Notes: generated by a model not told the origin, from the letters alone. A DNA stretch of 64,000 nt from an uncultured Alistipes sp. (GCA_910576555.1 CAJTIY010000005.1:62001-126000); one strand, 5' to 3'. Numbered from the stretch's first letter, positions 31,277 through 40,413 are shown. Numbers and translations: made by a program.

Positions 31277-32581
31277 ATGGGTTTCTTATTCACTTCGGAA
31301 TCGGTGTCGGAAGGACACCCCGATAAGGTCTCGGACCAGATTTCCGATGCCATTCTCGACGAATTCCTGCGCCGCGACCCCGAATCGAAGGTCGCGTGCG
31401 AGACGCTCTGCACCACGGGTCTCGTGGTCGTGGCGGGCGAGGTGCGCTCGGAGGCGTACGTCGACGTGCAGGAGGTGGCGCGCCGCGTGATCGGCCGCAT
31501 CGGCTACACCAAGAGCGAGTATCGCTTCGACTGCAATTCGTGCGGCGTCGTCTCGGCGATCCACGAGCAGTCGTCGGACATCAATCGGGGCGTCGTGCGC
31601 GAGGCCGAGGAGGAGCAGGGTGCCGGCGATCAGGGCATCATGTTCGGATACGCCTGCAACGAGACGCGCGAGATGATGCCCGCGACGCTGATCCTCTCGC
31701 ACGTGATCCTCAAGGAGCTGGCGGTGATCCGCCGCGAGGGCACGGCCATGACCTACCTGCGTCCCGACTCGAAGTCGCAGGTGACCGTCGAGTACGACGA
31801 GACGACGGGCAAGCCGCAACGCGTGCATACGATCGTGGTCTCGACGCAGCACGACGAATTCATCCTCCCGGGCGAGGGCGTCGGCGAGAAGGAGGCCGAG
31901 CGCCGGATGCAGGAGCGCATCCGCGAGGATGTGCGCACGATCCTCATCCCGCGCGTGAAGGCGCGTCTGGAGCGTGCGGGCGACAAGCTCGCGGAGCTCA
32001 TCGGCGACGACTACATCCTGCACGTCAATCCCACGGGCAAGTTCGTGATCGGCGGCCCCCACGGCGATACGGGCCTCACGGGCCGCAAGATCATCGTCGA
32101 CACCTACGGCGGCCGCGGCGCCCACGGCGGCGGCGCCTTCTCGGGCAAGGACTCCTCGAAGGTCGACCGCTCGGCGGCCTATGCCGCGCGGCACATCGCC
32201 AAGAACCTCGTGGCGGCGGGCGTCGCCGACGAGGTGCTGGTCGAGCTGTCGTACGCCATCGGCATCGCCGAGCCGCTGTCGATCTATGTCGACACCTACC
32301 GCTCGGCGCGTCCGGCGGCGCTCGAGGGGATGACCGACGGCGAGATCGCCCGCCGCATCGGCAAGCTCTTCGACCTGCGTCCGGCGTCGATCGTGAAGCG
32401 CTTCGGGCTGAAAAATCCCATCTTCGAGGCGACGGCCTCCTACGGCCACTTCGGCAACCGTCCCTACACGAAGACGGTGACCCTCCGCGAGCACGGCAGC
32501 GACGTCGAACGGGAGGTGGAGTTCTTCGGCTGGGAGCGGCTCGATGCCGTGGAGGCCATCCGCAAGGAGTTCGGGCTCTGA
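31277..32581 (+). CDS. metK: S-adenosylmethionine synthetase
   Basis: 434-residue cytosolic enzyme making SAM from methionine and ATP. Recognisable are SEGHPDKVSDQISDAILD near the N-terminus, GAGDQGIMFGYA (about 118-129), the ATP/metal segment NPTGKFVIGGPHGD and the glycine-rich GGRGAHGGGAFSGKD (about 275-290). Full length. The leader carries a SAM-II riboswitch, fitting feedback control. It stands divergent from the nan unit, and is followed by a strong 13-bp hairpin. Confidence 0.97.
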   Translation: MGFLFTSESVSEGHPDKVSDQISDAILDEFLRRDPESKVACETLCTTGLVVVAGEVRSEAYVDVQEVARRVIGRIGYTKSEYRFDCNSCGVVSAIHEQSSDINRGVVREAEEEQGAGDQGIMFGYACNETREMMPATLILSHVILKELAVIRREGTAMTYLRPDSKSQVTVEYDETTGKPQRVHTIVVSTQHDEFILPGEGVGEKEAERRMQERIREDVRTILIPRVKARLERAGDKLAELIGDDYILHVNPTGKFVIGGPHGDTGLTGRKIIVDTYGGRGAHGGGAFSGKDSSKVDRSAAYAARHIAKNLVAAGVADEVLVELSYAIGIAEPLSIYVDTYRSARPAALEGMTDGEIARRIGKLFDLRPASIVKRFGLKNPIFEATASYGHFGNRPYTKTVTLREHGSDVEREVEFFGWERLDAVEAIRKEFGL

Positions 32582-32940
32582 CGCCCGGCGGCCGCAGCGC
32601 ACGTTGCGCATGCGAAGGACGGTACTTCCGGGTGCCGTCCTTCGTCGCGTTCATGGGGCGGTGCGCGGCGCGGGCGTTGCGGCCCTCTTCGGAAGGGAAT
32701 CATGGCGTTCCGCCGGATTCCGGCGGAATCGGCGCTGCTCGTTCGGACGCGGGCCGTCTGCCGGAAAGTGTCCGTCCGTGGTCGGGATCGGTCCGAAAAG
32801 GGGACGGGCTGCGGGCTTCGCTGCCCCGATTTTTGCACTTCCGGCATACTAACGGGACGTTCGGCGGCGTTAATCCGACAAAACAGTGCATGCCTATGAC
32901 GCAAGTGGCCTTCGATAATCGTTTTTAACATCTGTTTATT
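32582..32940. other. Intergenic region between metK and htrA
   Basis: 359 bases without a convincing gene. Apart from the hairpin at 32613-32644, no repeat, RNA gene or clear -33/-7 promoter was recognised; the last 40 bases are A/T-rich and should hold the htrA promoter. Confidence 0.6.
32613..32644 (+). terminator. Hairpin after metK
   Basis: CGAAGGACGGTAC pairs with GTGCCGTCCTTCG over 13 bp (one G-T) around a 6-nt loop. No T tract follows, so it may stabilise the 3' end rather than terminate by itself. Confidence 0.6.
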
Positions 32941-34434
32941 ATGAAAAAGGCTTTTTTAATCTTGGGAGCGATCGCCGTTTCGGCCGCTGCGGGCGGCGTG
33001 ACGGCGTGGGCGGTGGCCGAGCGCAGCGGTTCGGTCGCCTATATCGAGCGGGAGGTGGAACGCACGCCCGCACTGGGAGCGCACTTCACCTCCTATGAAT
33101 CGGAGCGCTATCCCGATCTTACGTATGCCGCCGAAAACGCAGTGAAGGCGGTGGTGAACATCGAGGCCGTGCAGCGCGTCGAGATGCCATCGCGCCGCAG
33201 CTACGGCTACGACCCCTTCCTCGAATTCTTCGGCTTCCCGCAGGGTTCGGGCCGGCGCGGCGACGCGGCGGACGAGGGGCGCTACCGCGAGCAGCGGGCC
33301 GGCGGTTCGGGCGTCATCATCTCGACCGACGGCTACATCGTGACGAACAACCACGTGGTCGACGGCGCTTCGAAGCTGCGGGCGACGCTCAACGACGGAC
33401 GCTCGTTCGACGCGACGCTCGTGGGCAAGGACGCCGCGACGGACATCGCCCTGCTGAAGATCGAGGCCGAGGAGCTGCCGACCCTCTCCTTCGGTTCGTC
33501 CGATGCGTTGCGGCTGGGCGAGTGGGTGCTGGCCATCGGTTCGCCCTTCGACCTGCGCTCGACCGTCACGGCGGGCATCGTGAGTGCCAAAGCGCGCCAG
33601 ATGGGCGTGATTCCGAGCCGTTTCAGCGTCGAGTCGTTCATCCAGACCGACGCGGCGGTGAACCCCGGCAACTCGGGCGGTGCGCTCGTCAATACGCACG
33701 GCGAGCTGGTGGGCATCAATACGCTCATCGTCTCGCAGACGGGCAGCTATATCGGCTATTCGTTCGCCGTGCCCGAGTCGATCGTGCGTAAGGTGGTCAC
33801 CGACCTCAAGGAGTTCGGCATCGTGCAGCGCGCGCTGCTGGGGGTCGAGTTCCGCTTCGTCGATCAGGCCTTCCTCGATGAGGCGGGCGAGGAGCTGGGG
33901 CTGAAGGAGCCCGGCGGCGCCTACGTGGCATCGGTCGTCGAGGGGGGCGCGGCTTCGGAGGCCGGCATCCGCAAGGGCGACGTGATCGTCGCGATCGACG
34001 GCGTGGAGATCGTCGGTGCGTCGACGCTGCAGGAGCAGATCGCCAAGCGTCGTCCGAGCGACAAGGTGAAATTGACCGTAAAAAGAGCGGGTCGGGTGAA
34101 ACAATTCGAGGTTACCTTGCGTAATATGGCAGGTAAAACCGATCCCGTCACCAAAGAGGACGTCGCCGTGGCCGAGGTGCTGGGTGGCAAGTTCGCCGAG
34201 GTGAGTACGCGCGAAGCCCGCGAACTCGACATCCGGGGCGGCGTGCGGGTGACGTCGGTCAAGGCCGACGGTATTCTGGCCCGGGCCCGCGTCCGTCAGG
34301 GATTCGTCATCACCCACGTCAACGACCGGGCGGTGCTTTCGCTCGCCGATCTGGAGCGCATGACCGGCAAGGTCCGCACCATCGACGGCGTCTATCCCGA
34401 CGGCAGGGCGGCGAGCTACACGCTCGTCGAGTAG
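32941..34434 (+). CDS. HtrA/DegP-type periplasmic serine protease
   Basis: 497 residues with an N-terminal signal/anchor helix (about 4-26). The trypsin-like domain has His138 (TNNHVVDG), Asp168 (ATDIALLK) and Ser245 (NPGNSGGAL). Two PDZ domains follow: about 300-390 (GGAYVASVVEGGAASEAGI) and a shorter one about 420-495 (GVRVTSVKADG). Role: degradation and chaperoning of misfolded envelope proteins. It precedes rpoD by 90 nt on the same strand and may be partly cotranscribed. Confidence 0.95.
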   Translation: MKKAFLILGAIAVSAAAGGVTAWAVAERSGSVAYIEREVERTPALGAHFTSYESERYPDLTYAAENAVKAVVNIEAVQRVEMPSRRSYGYDPFLEFFGFPQGSGRRGDAADEGRYREQRAGGSGVIISTDGYIVTNNHVVDGASKLRATLNDGRSFDATLVGKDAATDIALLKIEAEELPTLSFGSSDALRLGEWVLAIGSPFDLRSTVTAGIVSAKARQMGVIPSRFSVESFIQTDAAVNPGNSGGALVNTHGELVGINTLIVSQTGSYIGYSFAVPESIVRKVVTDLKEFGIVQRALLGVEFRFVDQAFLDEAGEELGLKEPGGAYVASVVEGGAASEAGIRKGDVIVAIDGVEIVGASTLQEQIAKRRPSDKVKLTVKRAGRVKQFEVTLRNMAGKTDPVTKEDVAVAEVLGGKFAEVSTREARELDIRGGVRVTSVKADGILARARVRQGFVITHVNDRAVLSLADLERMTGKVRTIDGVYPDGRAASYTLVE

Positions 34435-34524
34435 GCTGCGCGGCGGCCGGTCGTACGGCGGCCGGCACGCCTCTGCGGCGGGGCGGGCGAGGAAACGATT
34501 ATTTGTGGAGTTAAAAGATAGAAC

Positions 34525-35385
34525 ATGCGTCAGTTAAAAATTACGAAATCCATCACCAACCGCGAGAGCGCCTCGCTGGACAAATACCTGCAGGAGATCG
34601 GCAAGGAGGAGCTCATCACGGTCGAGGAGGAGGTGGAACTCGCTCAACGGATCAAGAAAGGCGATCAGGAAGCGCTGGAGAAGCTCACCAAAGCCAACCT
34701 GCGTTTCGTGGTCTCGGTCGCCAAACAATACCAGAATCAGGGCTTGAGCCTCCCCGACCTGATCAACGAGGGAAACTTGGGCCTGATCAAGGCCGCCGAG
34801 AAGTTCGACGAAACCCGCGGTTTCAAGTTCATCTCCTATGCCGTGTGGTGGATCCGTCAGTCGATTCTGCAGGCGCTCGCCGAGCAGTCGCGCATCGTCC
34901 GTCTGCCGCTCAATCAGGTGGGCTCGCTCAACAAGATCAACAAGGCGTTCGCCCGCTTCGAGCAGGAGCACGAGCGCACGCCGTCGCCCGAGGAGCTCGC
35001 CTCGGAGCTTTCGCTGCCTAAAGAGAAAGTCACCGACACGCTGCGTGTCGCCGGCCGCCACGTCTCGGTCGACGCTCCGTTCGCCGACGGCGAGGACAAC
35101 TCGCTGCTCGACGTGCTGGTCAACCCCGATTCGCCCAACGCCGACCGCGGGCTGATCAACGAGTCGCTCTCGACGGAGGTCGACCGTGCGCTGGAGACCC
35201 TCACCGAGCGCGAGCGCGACATCATCAAGTACTTCTTCGGCATCGGCTGCTCGGAGATGACCCTCGAGGAGATCGGCGAGAAGTTCGACCTCACGCGCGA
35301 GCGCGTGCGTCAGATCAAGGAGAAGGCGATCCGCCGCCTGCGCCACTCGTCGCGGTCGAAGCTGCTGAAGTCCTATCTGGGATAG
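34525..35385 (+). CDS. rpoD: Primary RNA polymerase sigma factor (RpoD/SigA)
   Basis: 286 residues, the short Bacteroidota form lacking region 1.1 and the non-conserved insert. Region 1.2 (SLDKYLQEIG), region 2 (ANLRFVVSVAKQYQNQG through KFISYAVWWIRQSILQ), region 3 (about 140-205) and region 4 with the HTH (MTLEEIGEKFDLTRERVRQIKEKA cut here as EEIGEKFDLTRERVRQIKEK) are all present. This is the factor that reads the TTTG / TAnnTTTG promoters found across the window. A strong bidirectional terminator follows. Confidence 0.96.
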   Translation: MRQLKITKSITNRESASLDKYLQEIGKEELITVEEEVELAQRIKKGDQEALEKLTKANLRFVVSVAKQYQNQGLSLPDLINEGNLGLIKAAEKFDETRGFKFISYAVWWIRQSILQALAEQSRIVRLPLNQVGSLNKINKAFARFEQEHERTPSPEELASELSLPKEKVTDTLRVAGRHVSVDAPFADGEDNSLLDVLVNPDSPNADRGLINESLSTEVDRALETLTERERDIIKYFFGIGCSEMTLEEIGEKFDLTRERVRQIKEKAIRRLRHSSRSKLLKSYLG

Positions 35386-35417
35386 GGGATCCGATCGTCG
35401 GCGTCCGAACAGATACG

Positions 35418-35452
35418 AAACGCCCCGGCTGCTTCAGACAGCCGGGGCGTTT
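35418..35452. terminator. Bidirectional terminator between rpoD and ung
   Basis: Perfect 14-bp stem AAACGCCCCGGCTG / CAGCCGGGGCGTTT with a 7-nt loop between converging genes. Confidence 0.85.
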
Positions 35453-35458
35453 CGCGTT

Positions 35459-36121
35459 TTACCACACGATCGGCTCCTTGCCGACGCTGGCGAGGTATTC
35501 GTTGGCGCGCGAGAAGTGGCGGCAGCCGAAGAAGCCGCGGAAGACCGACAGCGGCGAGGGGTGCACGGCCTTGAGGATGCAGTTGCGCGTCGGGTCGGCG
35601 ATGGCGCCTTTGCGCTGGGCGTAGTTGCCCCACAGCATGTAGACGATGCCCTGCTTGCGCTCCGATATCGCCCGCACCACGGCATCGGTGAAGGTCTCCC
35701 AGCCGCGCCCGGCGTGCGAGGCCGCCTCGTGCGCCCGGACCGTCAGCACGGCGTTGAGCAGCAGCACGCCCTGTTCGGCCCAGCGGTCGAGGTTGCCCGT
35801 GGCGGGAACCGGAGTGCCGGTGTCGTCGGCGACCTCCTTGAAGATGTTCTGCAGCGAGGGCGGGAAAGGCACGCCGTCGCCCACCGAGAAGCAGAGTCCG
35901 TTGGCCTGCCCGGGACCGTGGTAGGGGTCCTGCCCGATGACCACCACCTTCAGCTTGTCGAAGGGGCATTTGTCGAAGGCGCGGAAGATGTTGCTGCCGC
36001 GCGGGTAGATGCGCCGCGTGGCGTACTCCTGCCGGATGAATTCGGTCAGTTGGGCGAAGTAGGGTTTTTCGAACTCCGGAGCGAGGAGCTCCTTCCAGTC
36101 GGGGGCGATCTTTACGTCCAT
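35459..36121 (-). CDS. ung: Uracil-DNA glycosylase
   Basis: 220-residue family 1 UDG that excises uracil from DNA as the first step of base excision repair. The water-activating motif GQDPYHGPGQANGLCFS is present with Asp65, and the DNA-intercalating loop is HPSPLS near residue 188. Length and ends are normal. Divergent from the alkaline phosphatase gene, sharing a 71-nt control region. Confidence 0.97.
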   Translation of the reverse strand: MDVKIAPDWKELLAPEFEKPYFAQLTEFIRQEYATRRIYPRGSNIFRAFDKCPFDKLKVVVIGQDPYHGPGQANGLCFSVGDGVPFPPSLQNIFKEVADDTGTPVPATGNLDRWAEQGVLLLNAVLTVRAHEAASHAGRGWETFTDAVVRAISERKQGIVYMLWGNYAQRKGAIADPTRNCILKAVHPSPLSVFRGFFGCRHFSRANEYLASVGKEPIVW

Positions 36122-36140
36122 CGTTGCGAGCGGGTTAAAG

Positions 36141-36160
36141 TTTTCGTAAAAGTACGAAAA
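36141..36160. promoter_or_regulatory. Perfect inverted repeat between ung and alkaline phosphatase
   Basis: TTTTCGTA-AAAG-TACGAAAA, 8-bp arms. It covers the expected -33 region of the alkaline phosphatase promoter and, on the minus strand, a near-consensus box TACTTTTA (36147-36154) that could serve ung. It may be an operator for both. Confidence 0.5.
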
Positions 36161-36177
36161 AGTCGGCGATTTTCGCG

Positions 36178-36185
36178 TATCTTTG
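36178..36185 (+). promoter_or_regulatory. -7 box of the alkaline phosphatase gene
   Basis: TATCTTTG, a full match, ends only 7 nt before the ATG at 36193, so the mRNA would be leaderless or nearly so. Confidence 0.7.
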
Positions 36186-36192
36186 TTCTGCT

Positions 36193-37290
36193 ATGAAAAA
36201 AATCGGACTTTTTCTGGTCGCGCTCCTGCTCGTCGCGGGCGGTGCGGCGGCGCAGCCCGCCGGGGGCGAGGTGCGCAACGTGATCTACCTGATCGGCGAC
36301 GGCATGGGCCTCGCCCACGTTTCGCTGCTGAAGATCGAGAACGGCTATGCGCCGACGGCTTTCGACCGCGCGCAGGGCGTGGCGCTCATCTCCACCTACT
36401 CGGCCAACAACCGCGTGACCGACTCCGCGGCGGCCGGCACGGCGCTGGCTACGGGTGCCAAGACGAGCAACGGAACGCTGGGCCTCGATGCCGAGGGGCG
36501 GCCGCTCCGCTCGATGGTGGCACGCGCCACGGAGCAGGGACGTCCGACGGGACTCGTCGCGACCTGCTACCTGCAGCACGCCACGCCCGGAGCGTTCTAC
36601 GCCCATGTCCCTTCGCGCGGCGATCTGAAAGCCATCACGCGCGACATGCTCGCCTCGCGGGTCGACGTGCTGCTGGGCGGCGGCCGCAAATGGCTCGAGA
36701 AGGAGTGCGCCGAGGGGGACAGCTACCTCGATGCCTTCGCCCGCCGGGGCTACCGGGTGGCCGCGACGCTGGACGAGGCCGAAGCCGCCGCGGCGACTCC
36801 GCTGCTCGGTGCGCTGGCCGAGGAGCATCTGCCGCAGGCACCGTCGCGCGGCGACTACCTTCCGCGTGCGGCCGCGACGGCGATGCGGCTGCTCGATGCC
36901 GATGCACAGCGGACGGGCAAGGGCTTCGTGCTGATGGTCGAGGGTTCGCAGATCGACATGGCGGCCCATGCCAACGACACGGAGTGGCTGCTGGCCGAGA
37001 TGTGCGACTTCGAGCGCACGGTGGCCGCGGCGATGGATTTCGCCGACACGCATCCCGGCACGCTGGTCGTCGTCACGGCCGATCACGAGACGGGCGGGCT
37101 GACCATGCCGAGCGGCGACAAGGATTTCACCCGCTCGGAGAGCGGCATCGACTACCGTTACGGCACGAGCAGCCATACGGGCACGCTCCTGCCGGTCTAC
37201 CTCTACGGCGCGGGGGCCGATGCCATCCGCGGCGTGATGGACAATACCGAGCTGGCGCAGCGGATCATGGCGCTGCTCGGGCTGGAGTAA
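36193..37290 (+). CDS. Alkaline phosphatase (PhoA superfamily)
   Basis: 365-residue exported phosphomonoesterase. Signal peptide about 1-20 (GGAAAQ). LIGDGMG carries the first metal aspartate (Asp36), VTDSAAAGTALATG the nucleophile Ser78, and VVTADHETGGL the late zinc histidine; SSHTGT near the C-terminus carries another. Shorter than E. coli PhoA but typical for Bacteroidota. It probably scavenges phosphate in the periplasm. No Pho box was recognised; an inverted repeat lies at the promoter. Confidence 0.93.
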   Translation: MKKIGLFLVALLLVAGGAAAQPAGGEVRNVIYLIGDGMGLAHVSLLKIENGYAPTAFDRAQGVALISTYSANNRVTDSAAAGTALATGAKTSNGTLGLDAEGRPLRSMVARATEQGRPTGLVATCYLQHATPGAFYAHVPSRGDLKAITRDMLASRVDVLLGGGRKWLEKECAEGDSYLDAFARRGYRVAATLDEAEAAAATPLLGALAEEHLPQAPSRGDYLPRAAATAMRLLDADAQRTGKGFVLMVEGSQIDMAAHANDTEWLLAEMCDFERTVAAAMDFADTHPGTLVVVTADHETGGLTMPSGDKDFTRSESGIDYRYGTSSHTGTLLPVYLYGAGADAIRGVMDNTELAQRIMALLGLE

Positions 37291-37360
37291 CCCGCGGCAG
37301 GGATGCGGGGCGGGCACTCCGCTCCGTCGCGGCCGCACGCGACGGCCGATGAAAAATACC

Positions 37361-37394
37361 GGCGGCGTCCACTGAACTCAAGGTGGACGCCGCC
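37361..37394. terminator. Terminator between alkaline phosphatase and the M56/TonB gene
   Basis: 12-bp perfect stem GGCGGCGTCCAC / GTGGACGCCGCC with a 10-nt loop. In the minus direction it is followed by GGTATTTTTC, so it ends the blaI-M56 unit; it can also serve the converging gene. Confidence 0.75.
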
Positions 37395-37440
37395 TGCCGC
37401 TTTATGGTAAGATCGAGTGCGGTTGTCGGTGCGGGTGCCG

Positions 37441-39963
37441 TCAGTCGGCGAAGGTAGTGACGACGATCTCGTCGACATCGCCGCCGGCCGGCGACATGGG
37501 GGCCGCGTCCGCTGGCAGGGTCGTGCCGCCGGCGATGCGGAAGAGCACCGGCAGCGCGATCGAGGCGGGCACGGCCTCGCCGTCGTTGCTGCCCGGCGTC
37601 CACTCGCCGGACGAGCTCCGGATGACGCGTGCGACCTCGTCCGAAAGGGCGCGGTCGGGGCTTCGGAGCGTGGCGATGTCGCCCACCGAGCCGTCGCGTT
37701 CGACTGTGAAGCGTACGACGACGCGTCCCTGCGCTTTCGCGGCTTTCGCCTCGGCGGGGTAGCGCAGGCGCGCCTGTACCCAGCGGCGGAAGTCGTTCAG
37801 GTCGCCCTCCTTGTGACGGGGCATGCGTCGGCCGGCCGCAGCCTCGGCCTCGGCCGAAGCGGGAGTCTGCGTCGCCGGGCGGGCTTCGGCGGTTTCGTCG
37901 GACGCTGCGGATGCCTGCAGGCGGAAGTCGACCGGAAGGGTGAACTTCACCCGTACGGGTTCGCCCTTCTGCGTGCCGGGCGTCCAGCGGGGCGAGGCCG
38001 CGAGGACGCGGTGCACCTCGTCGGAGAGCAGCCGGTGGGGCGATGCGAGGGTCCGGATCGTCCCCACGGAGCCGTCTTTCTCGATGACGAAGGTGACGAT
38101 CACGCGGCCCTCGGTCTCTTGTGCCTGCTCCGGATAGCGGATCTGCTGCTGCACCCACTGCCGGAAGGCCAGCAGGTCTCCTCCTTCGAATCGGGGCATC
38201 CGTTCGGCGACGATGTAGGCCTCCTCCTCTTCGGCCGGGGTTCCGGCGGCGGAGGGTTGCGCCTCGACGACTTCGGTCGCCGGGGCGCTTCCCGCGGCAG
38301 CTTCGGCTGCGGACTTGCCGGCTTTTCGCTGCAGCTGTTCGTCGAACCACTGCGTCGTGATCAGGATGACGCCGTGACGCGCCCGTTCGCCGTAGAGGCG
38401 CACGGCCGATTCGTCCTTCAGAACGCTGATCGAGGCGATCTGCGAGGCGTTGAGCTCCTCTATCGAGGGGCGCTCCACGCCGTCGATGATGTAGAGGGGC
38501 GTCTGTTTCACGCCGTATTCGTCGCGCGTATAGAGGGCGGAGCGCTTCGGCTCGCTGCCTTCGGGGCGAAGGCCCAGCGTGGTGGCGAACGACGTTTCGG
38601 CCACCACGGTGGCGGGTTCGTAGTCGGGATAGAGCACTTCGAGCACCGTGCCGCGCGGTACGCGGAGCGTTGCGCGCCCTTCGGCGTCGGCTACGGAGCC
38701 CTGCGTGCCGGTTCTCGCCTTGAGGAGGGCGCCGGCGGCTTTCGGGGCGGTCGCGTAGCTTCCTTGCTGCGCCGAGTCCTGCAGGTATACGAGGAGGGAG
38801 ACCTCGACCGTCTCCGGGTCCTCGGGCTGCAGCGCGATCTCGGCGTTCATCGTCGCCTGTGCGGCGACTCGGAGCGTCGCGGTCGCGAAGTCCACGTAGC
38901 CGATCTCCAGCGTCGCGCCCTGCGGTGCCGTGATCGCGGCCTTGCCTTCGCGGTCGCTCACCGTGCCGCGCTCCGTGCCGGCGATCCGGACGATGGCGCC
39001 CGCGAGCGGGCCGTTGTGGGCCAAGATGCGGAGCTCGACCCGGCACGAGTCGCCCGGAGCGACGGCTCCGGCGGGCTCCGCCGTGCGGTATTCGGTGGCT
39101 TTCGCCGTGAACGAGAAGGCGCATATGAGGCCTATGAATGCGGGCAGCGTGGCTGCCAGTCGCAGCAGGGCGTACCTGCCGCTGCGTGGTGCGGTCATCA
39201 TCTGGAATCGTTTTTTGGTGAGTGAATCGCGCAGCCCGTTGGCTATTTCCGGACTATAACCGAAAAGCTGCTTGAAGATGGCATTCATGTAATCGGGGAG
39301 GCGGAATCCGCTGCGCAGCACGTCGTCGTCGGCCTCGAACTCCTCGGCCTCGGTCAGTCGGCGTGCGGCGATCCACACGAAGGGGTTCCACCACATCGCG
39401 GCCTTCATCAGCTCCATCGCGATGCGTTCGAGCGAGTGGCGGTGGGCGATGTGGCTCGCCTCGTGGGCCAGTATGGCGTCGAGCTCCCCGTCGGGGGTCT
39501 TCGCCCAGACGTAGATCGAGCGGAAGAACGAGAACGAGGCGATCCGCTGCTCGGTGCGCACCAGCGTGTAGCGTTCCGTGCGGACGATCGCGGCGTGCCG
39601 GCGCAGGCGGCGGATGCGGTACAGCTGCCACAGAAGCAGGCCGCAGAGGAGTGCGGCGCCGAGGCCGTAGACGATGCCGCAGATCGCCTCGGGTGTCACC
39701 GTCGCTTCGGGCAGTGCCGCGACGACATGGGCCGGAGCGGCCGCGTCGGGTGCGGCGGCCGGCGCCGGGGCGAGGAGCACCACTTCGCCGGGCCATACGG
39801 GGATGCGCAGCAGGGGGATGATGCCCGCCAGTGCCGTCGACACGAGCAGGTAGGCGCGGCACCAGCCGAAGCGGACCCGCCGTTCGAGCAGGAAGGCGTA
39901 GGCGGCGAGCAGCAGACCGCTGCAGGCGAACGTTTCGAGCAGGTATATCGTCAGCGTTCTCAT
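37441..39963 (-). CDS. BlaR1-like M56 metallopeptidase fused to Cna/CarboxypepD-type, SusC-plug-like and two TonB C-terminal domains
   Basis: 840 residues in the inner membrane. N-terminal helices (about 5-55, 92-115) flank the M56 zinc peptidase, with HEASH (His167-His171) and a downstream EAEEFEADD glutamate. After a further helix near 270 the periplasmic part holds two carboxypeptidase-regulatory-like domains (about 310-380, 390-460), a segment like a SusC plug (YIIDGVERPSIEELNASQI, then SISVLKDESAVRLYGE; 475-545), and two TonB C-terminal domains (about 590-695, 725-815), each with RYPEQA or RYPAEA and GxV...F.VxxDGSVG. The last residues DEIVVTTFAD resemble a Ton box. It follows blaI by 13 nt. 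Probably a signal-transducing protease; ligand unknown. Confidence 0.85.
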   Translation of the reverse strand: MRTLTIYLLETFACSGLLLAAYAFLLERRVRFGWCRAYLLVSTALAGIIPLLRIPVWPGEVVLLAPAPAAAPDAAAPAHVVAALPEATVTPEAICGIVYGLGAALLCGLLLWQLYRIRRLRRHAAIVRTERYTLVRTEQRIASFSFFRSIYVWAKTPDGELDAILAHEASHIAHRHSLERIAMELMKAAMWWNPFVWIAARRLTEAEEFEADDDVLRSGFRLPDYMNAIFKQLFGYSPEIANGLRDSLTKKRFQMMTAPRSGRYALLRLAATLPAFIGLICAFSFTAKATEYRTAEPAGAVAPGDSCRVELRILAHNGPLAGAIVRIAGTERGTVSDREGKAAITAPQGATLEIGYVDFATATLRVAAQATMNAEIALQPEDPETVEVSLLVYLQDSAQQGSYATAPKAAGALLKARTGTQGSVADAEGRATLRVPRGTVLEVLYPDYEPATVVAETSFATTLGLRPEGSEPKRSALYTRDEYGVKQTPLYIIDGVERPSIEELNASQIASISVLKDESAVRLYGERARHGVILITTQWFDEQLQRKAGKSAAEAAAGSAPATEVVEAQPSAAGTPAEEEEAYIVAERMPRFEGGDLLAFRQWVQQQIRYPEQAQETEGRVIVTFVIEKDGSVGTIRTLASPHRLLSDEVHRVLAASPRWTPGTQKGEPVRVKFTLPVDFRLQASAASDETAEARPATQTPASAEAEAAAGRRMPRHKEGDLNDFRRWVQARLRYPAEAKAAKAQGRVVVRFTVERDGSVGDIATLRSPDRALSDEVARVIRSSSGEWTPGSNDGEAVPASIALPVLFRIAGGTTLPADAAPMSPAGGDVDEIVVTTFAD

Positions 39964-39976
39964 GGTCGGGAGGGGG

Positions 39977-40357
39977 TTATCGGCGGGCGCGGTGCATGAT
40001 CTCGAGAATCTCCTCCATCTCGCCCGTCGAGATCTGCTCGTGCTGCGAGAAGAAGGATACCATCTGCGAGAGCGAACCGCCGAAATAGCTCGCCAGCATC
40101 GACGTCATCACGCCGCGCGCATACTCCTCGCGGGTGACCGTCGGGTAGTAGCGGTGGCTTTTGCCTTCGGCTTCGTGGCGCACGAATCCCTTGTTTTCGA
40201 GGATCTTGAGGAAGGTCGCCACGGTGGTGTACTTCGGGTGGGGTTCGTTCGTGAGGGGAATGATTTCGTTGACCACGGCGTCGCCCAGCCGCCAGAGGAT
40301 CTGCATGATCTCCTCCTCGCCGCGCGTGAGTTCCGTGCGTTTGTCGTTCGATGTCAT
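39977..40357 (-). CDS. BlaI/MecI/CopY-family transcriptional repressor
   Basis: 126 residues: an N-terminal winged helix (TRGEEEIMQILWRLGDAVVNE, read in two parts TRGEEEIMQILWR and LGDAVVNEII, then YTTVATFLKILENKGFV) and a C-terminal dimerisation helix region. It is inactivated in the classic systems by cleavage through a BlaR1-type peptidase, which is what the next gene resembles. Start placed at MTSNDKRTELT because the upstream in-frame ATG at 40411 lies at the promoter. Autoregulation through the palindromes upstream is likely. Confidence 0.92.
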   Translation of the reverse strand: MTSNDKRTELTRGEEEIMQILWRLGDAVVNEIIPLTNEPHPKYTTVATFLKILENKGFVRHEAEGKSHRYYPTVTREEYARGVMTSMLASYFGGSLSQMVSFFSQHEQISTGEMEEILEIMHRARR

Positions 40358-40413
40358 GGTGCGTCGTTTTGCGGTTCGTCGTGTGGCCGGCGGCGGATGC
40401 CGGTTTGCCATGA

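Noticed and set aside
39977..40411. Longer BlaI start at 40411
   Set aside because: That ATG lies at the -7 box, upstream of the predicted transcript start; the family begins near the ATG at 40357.
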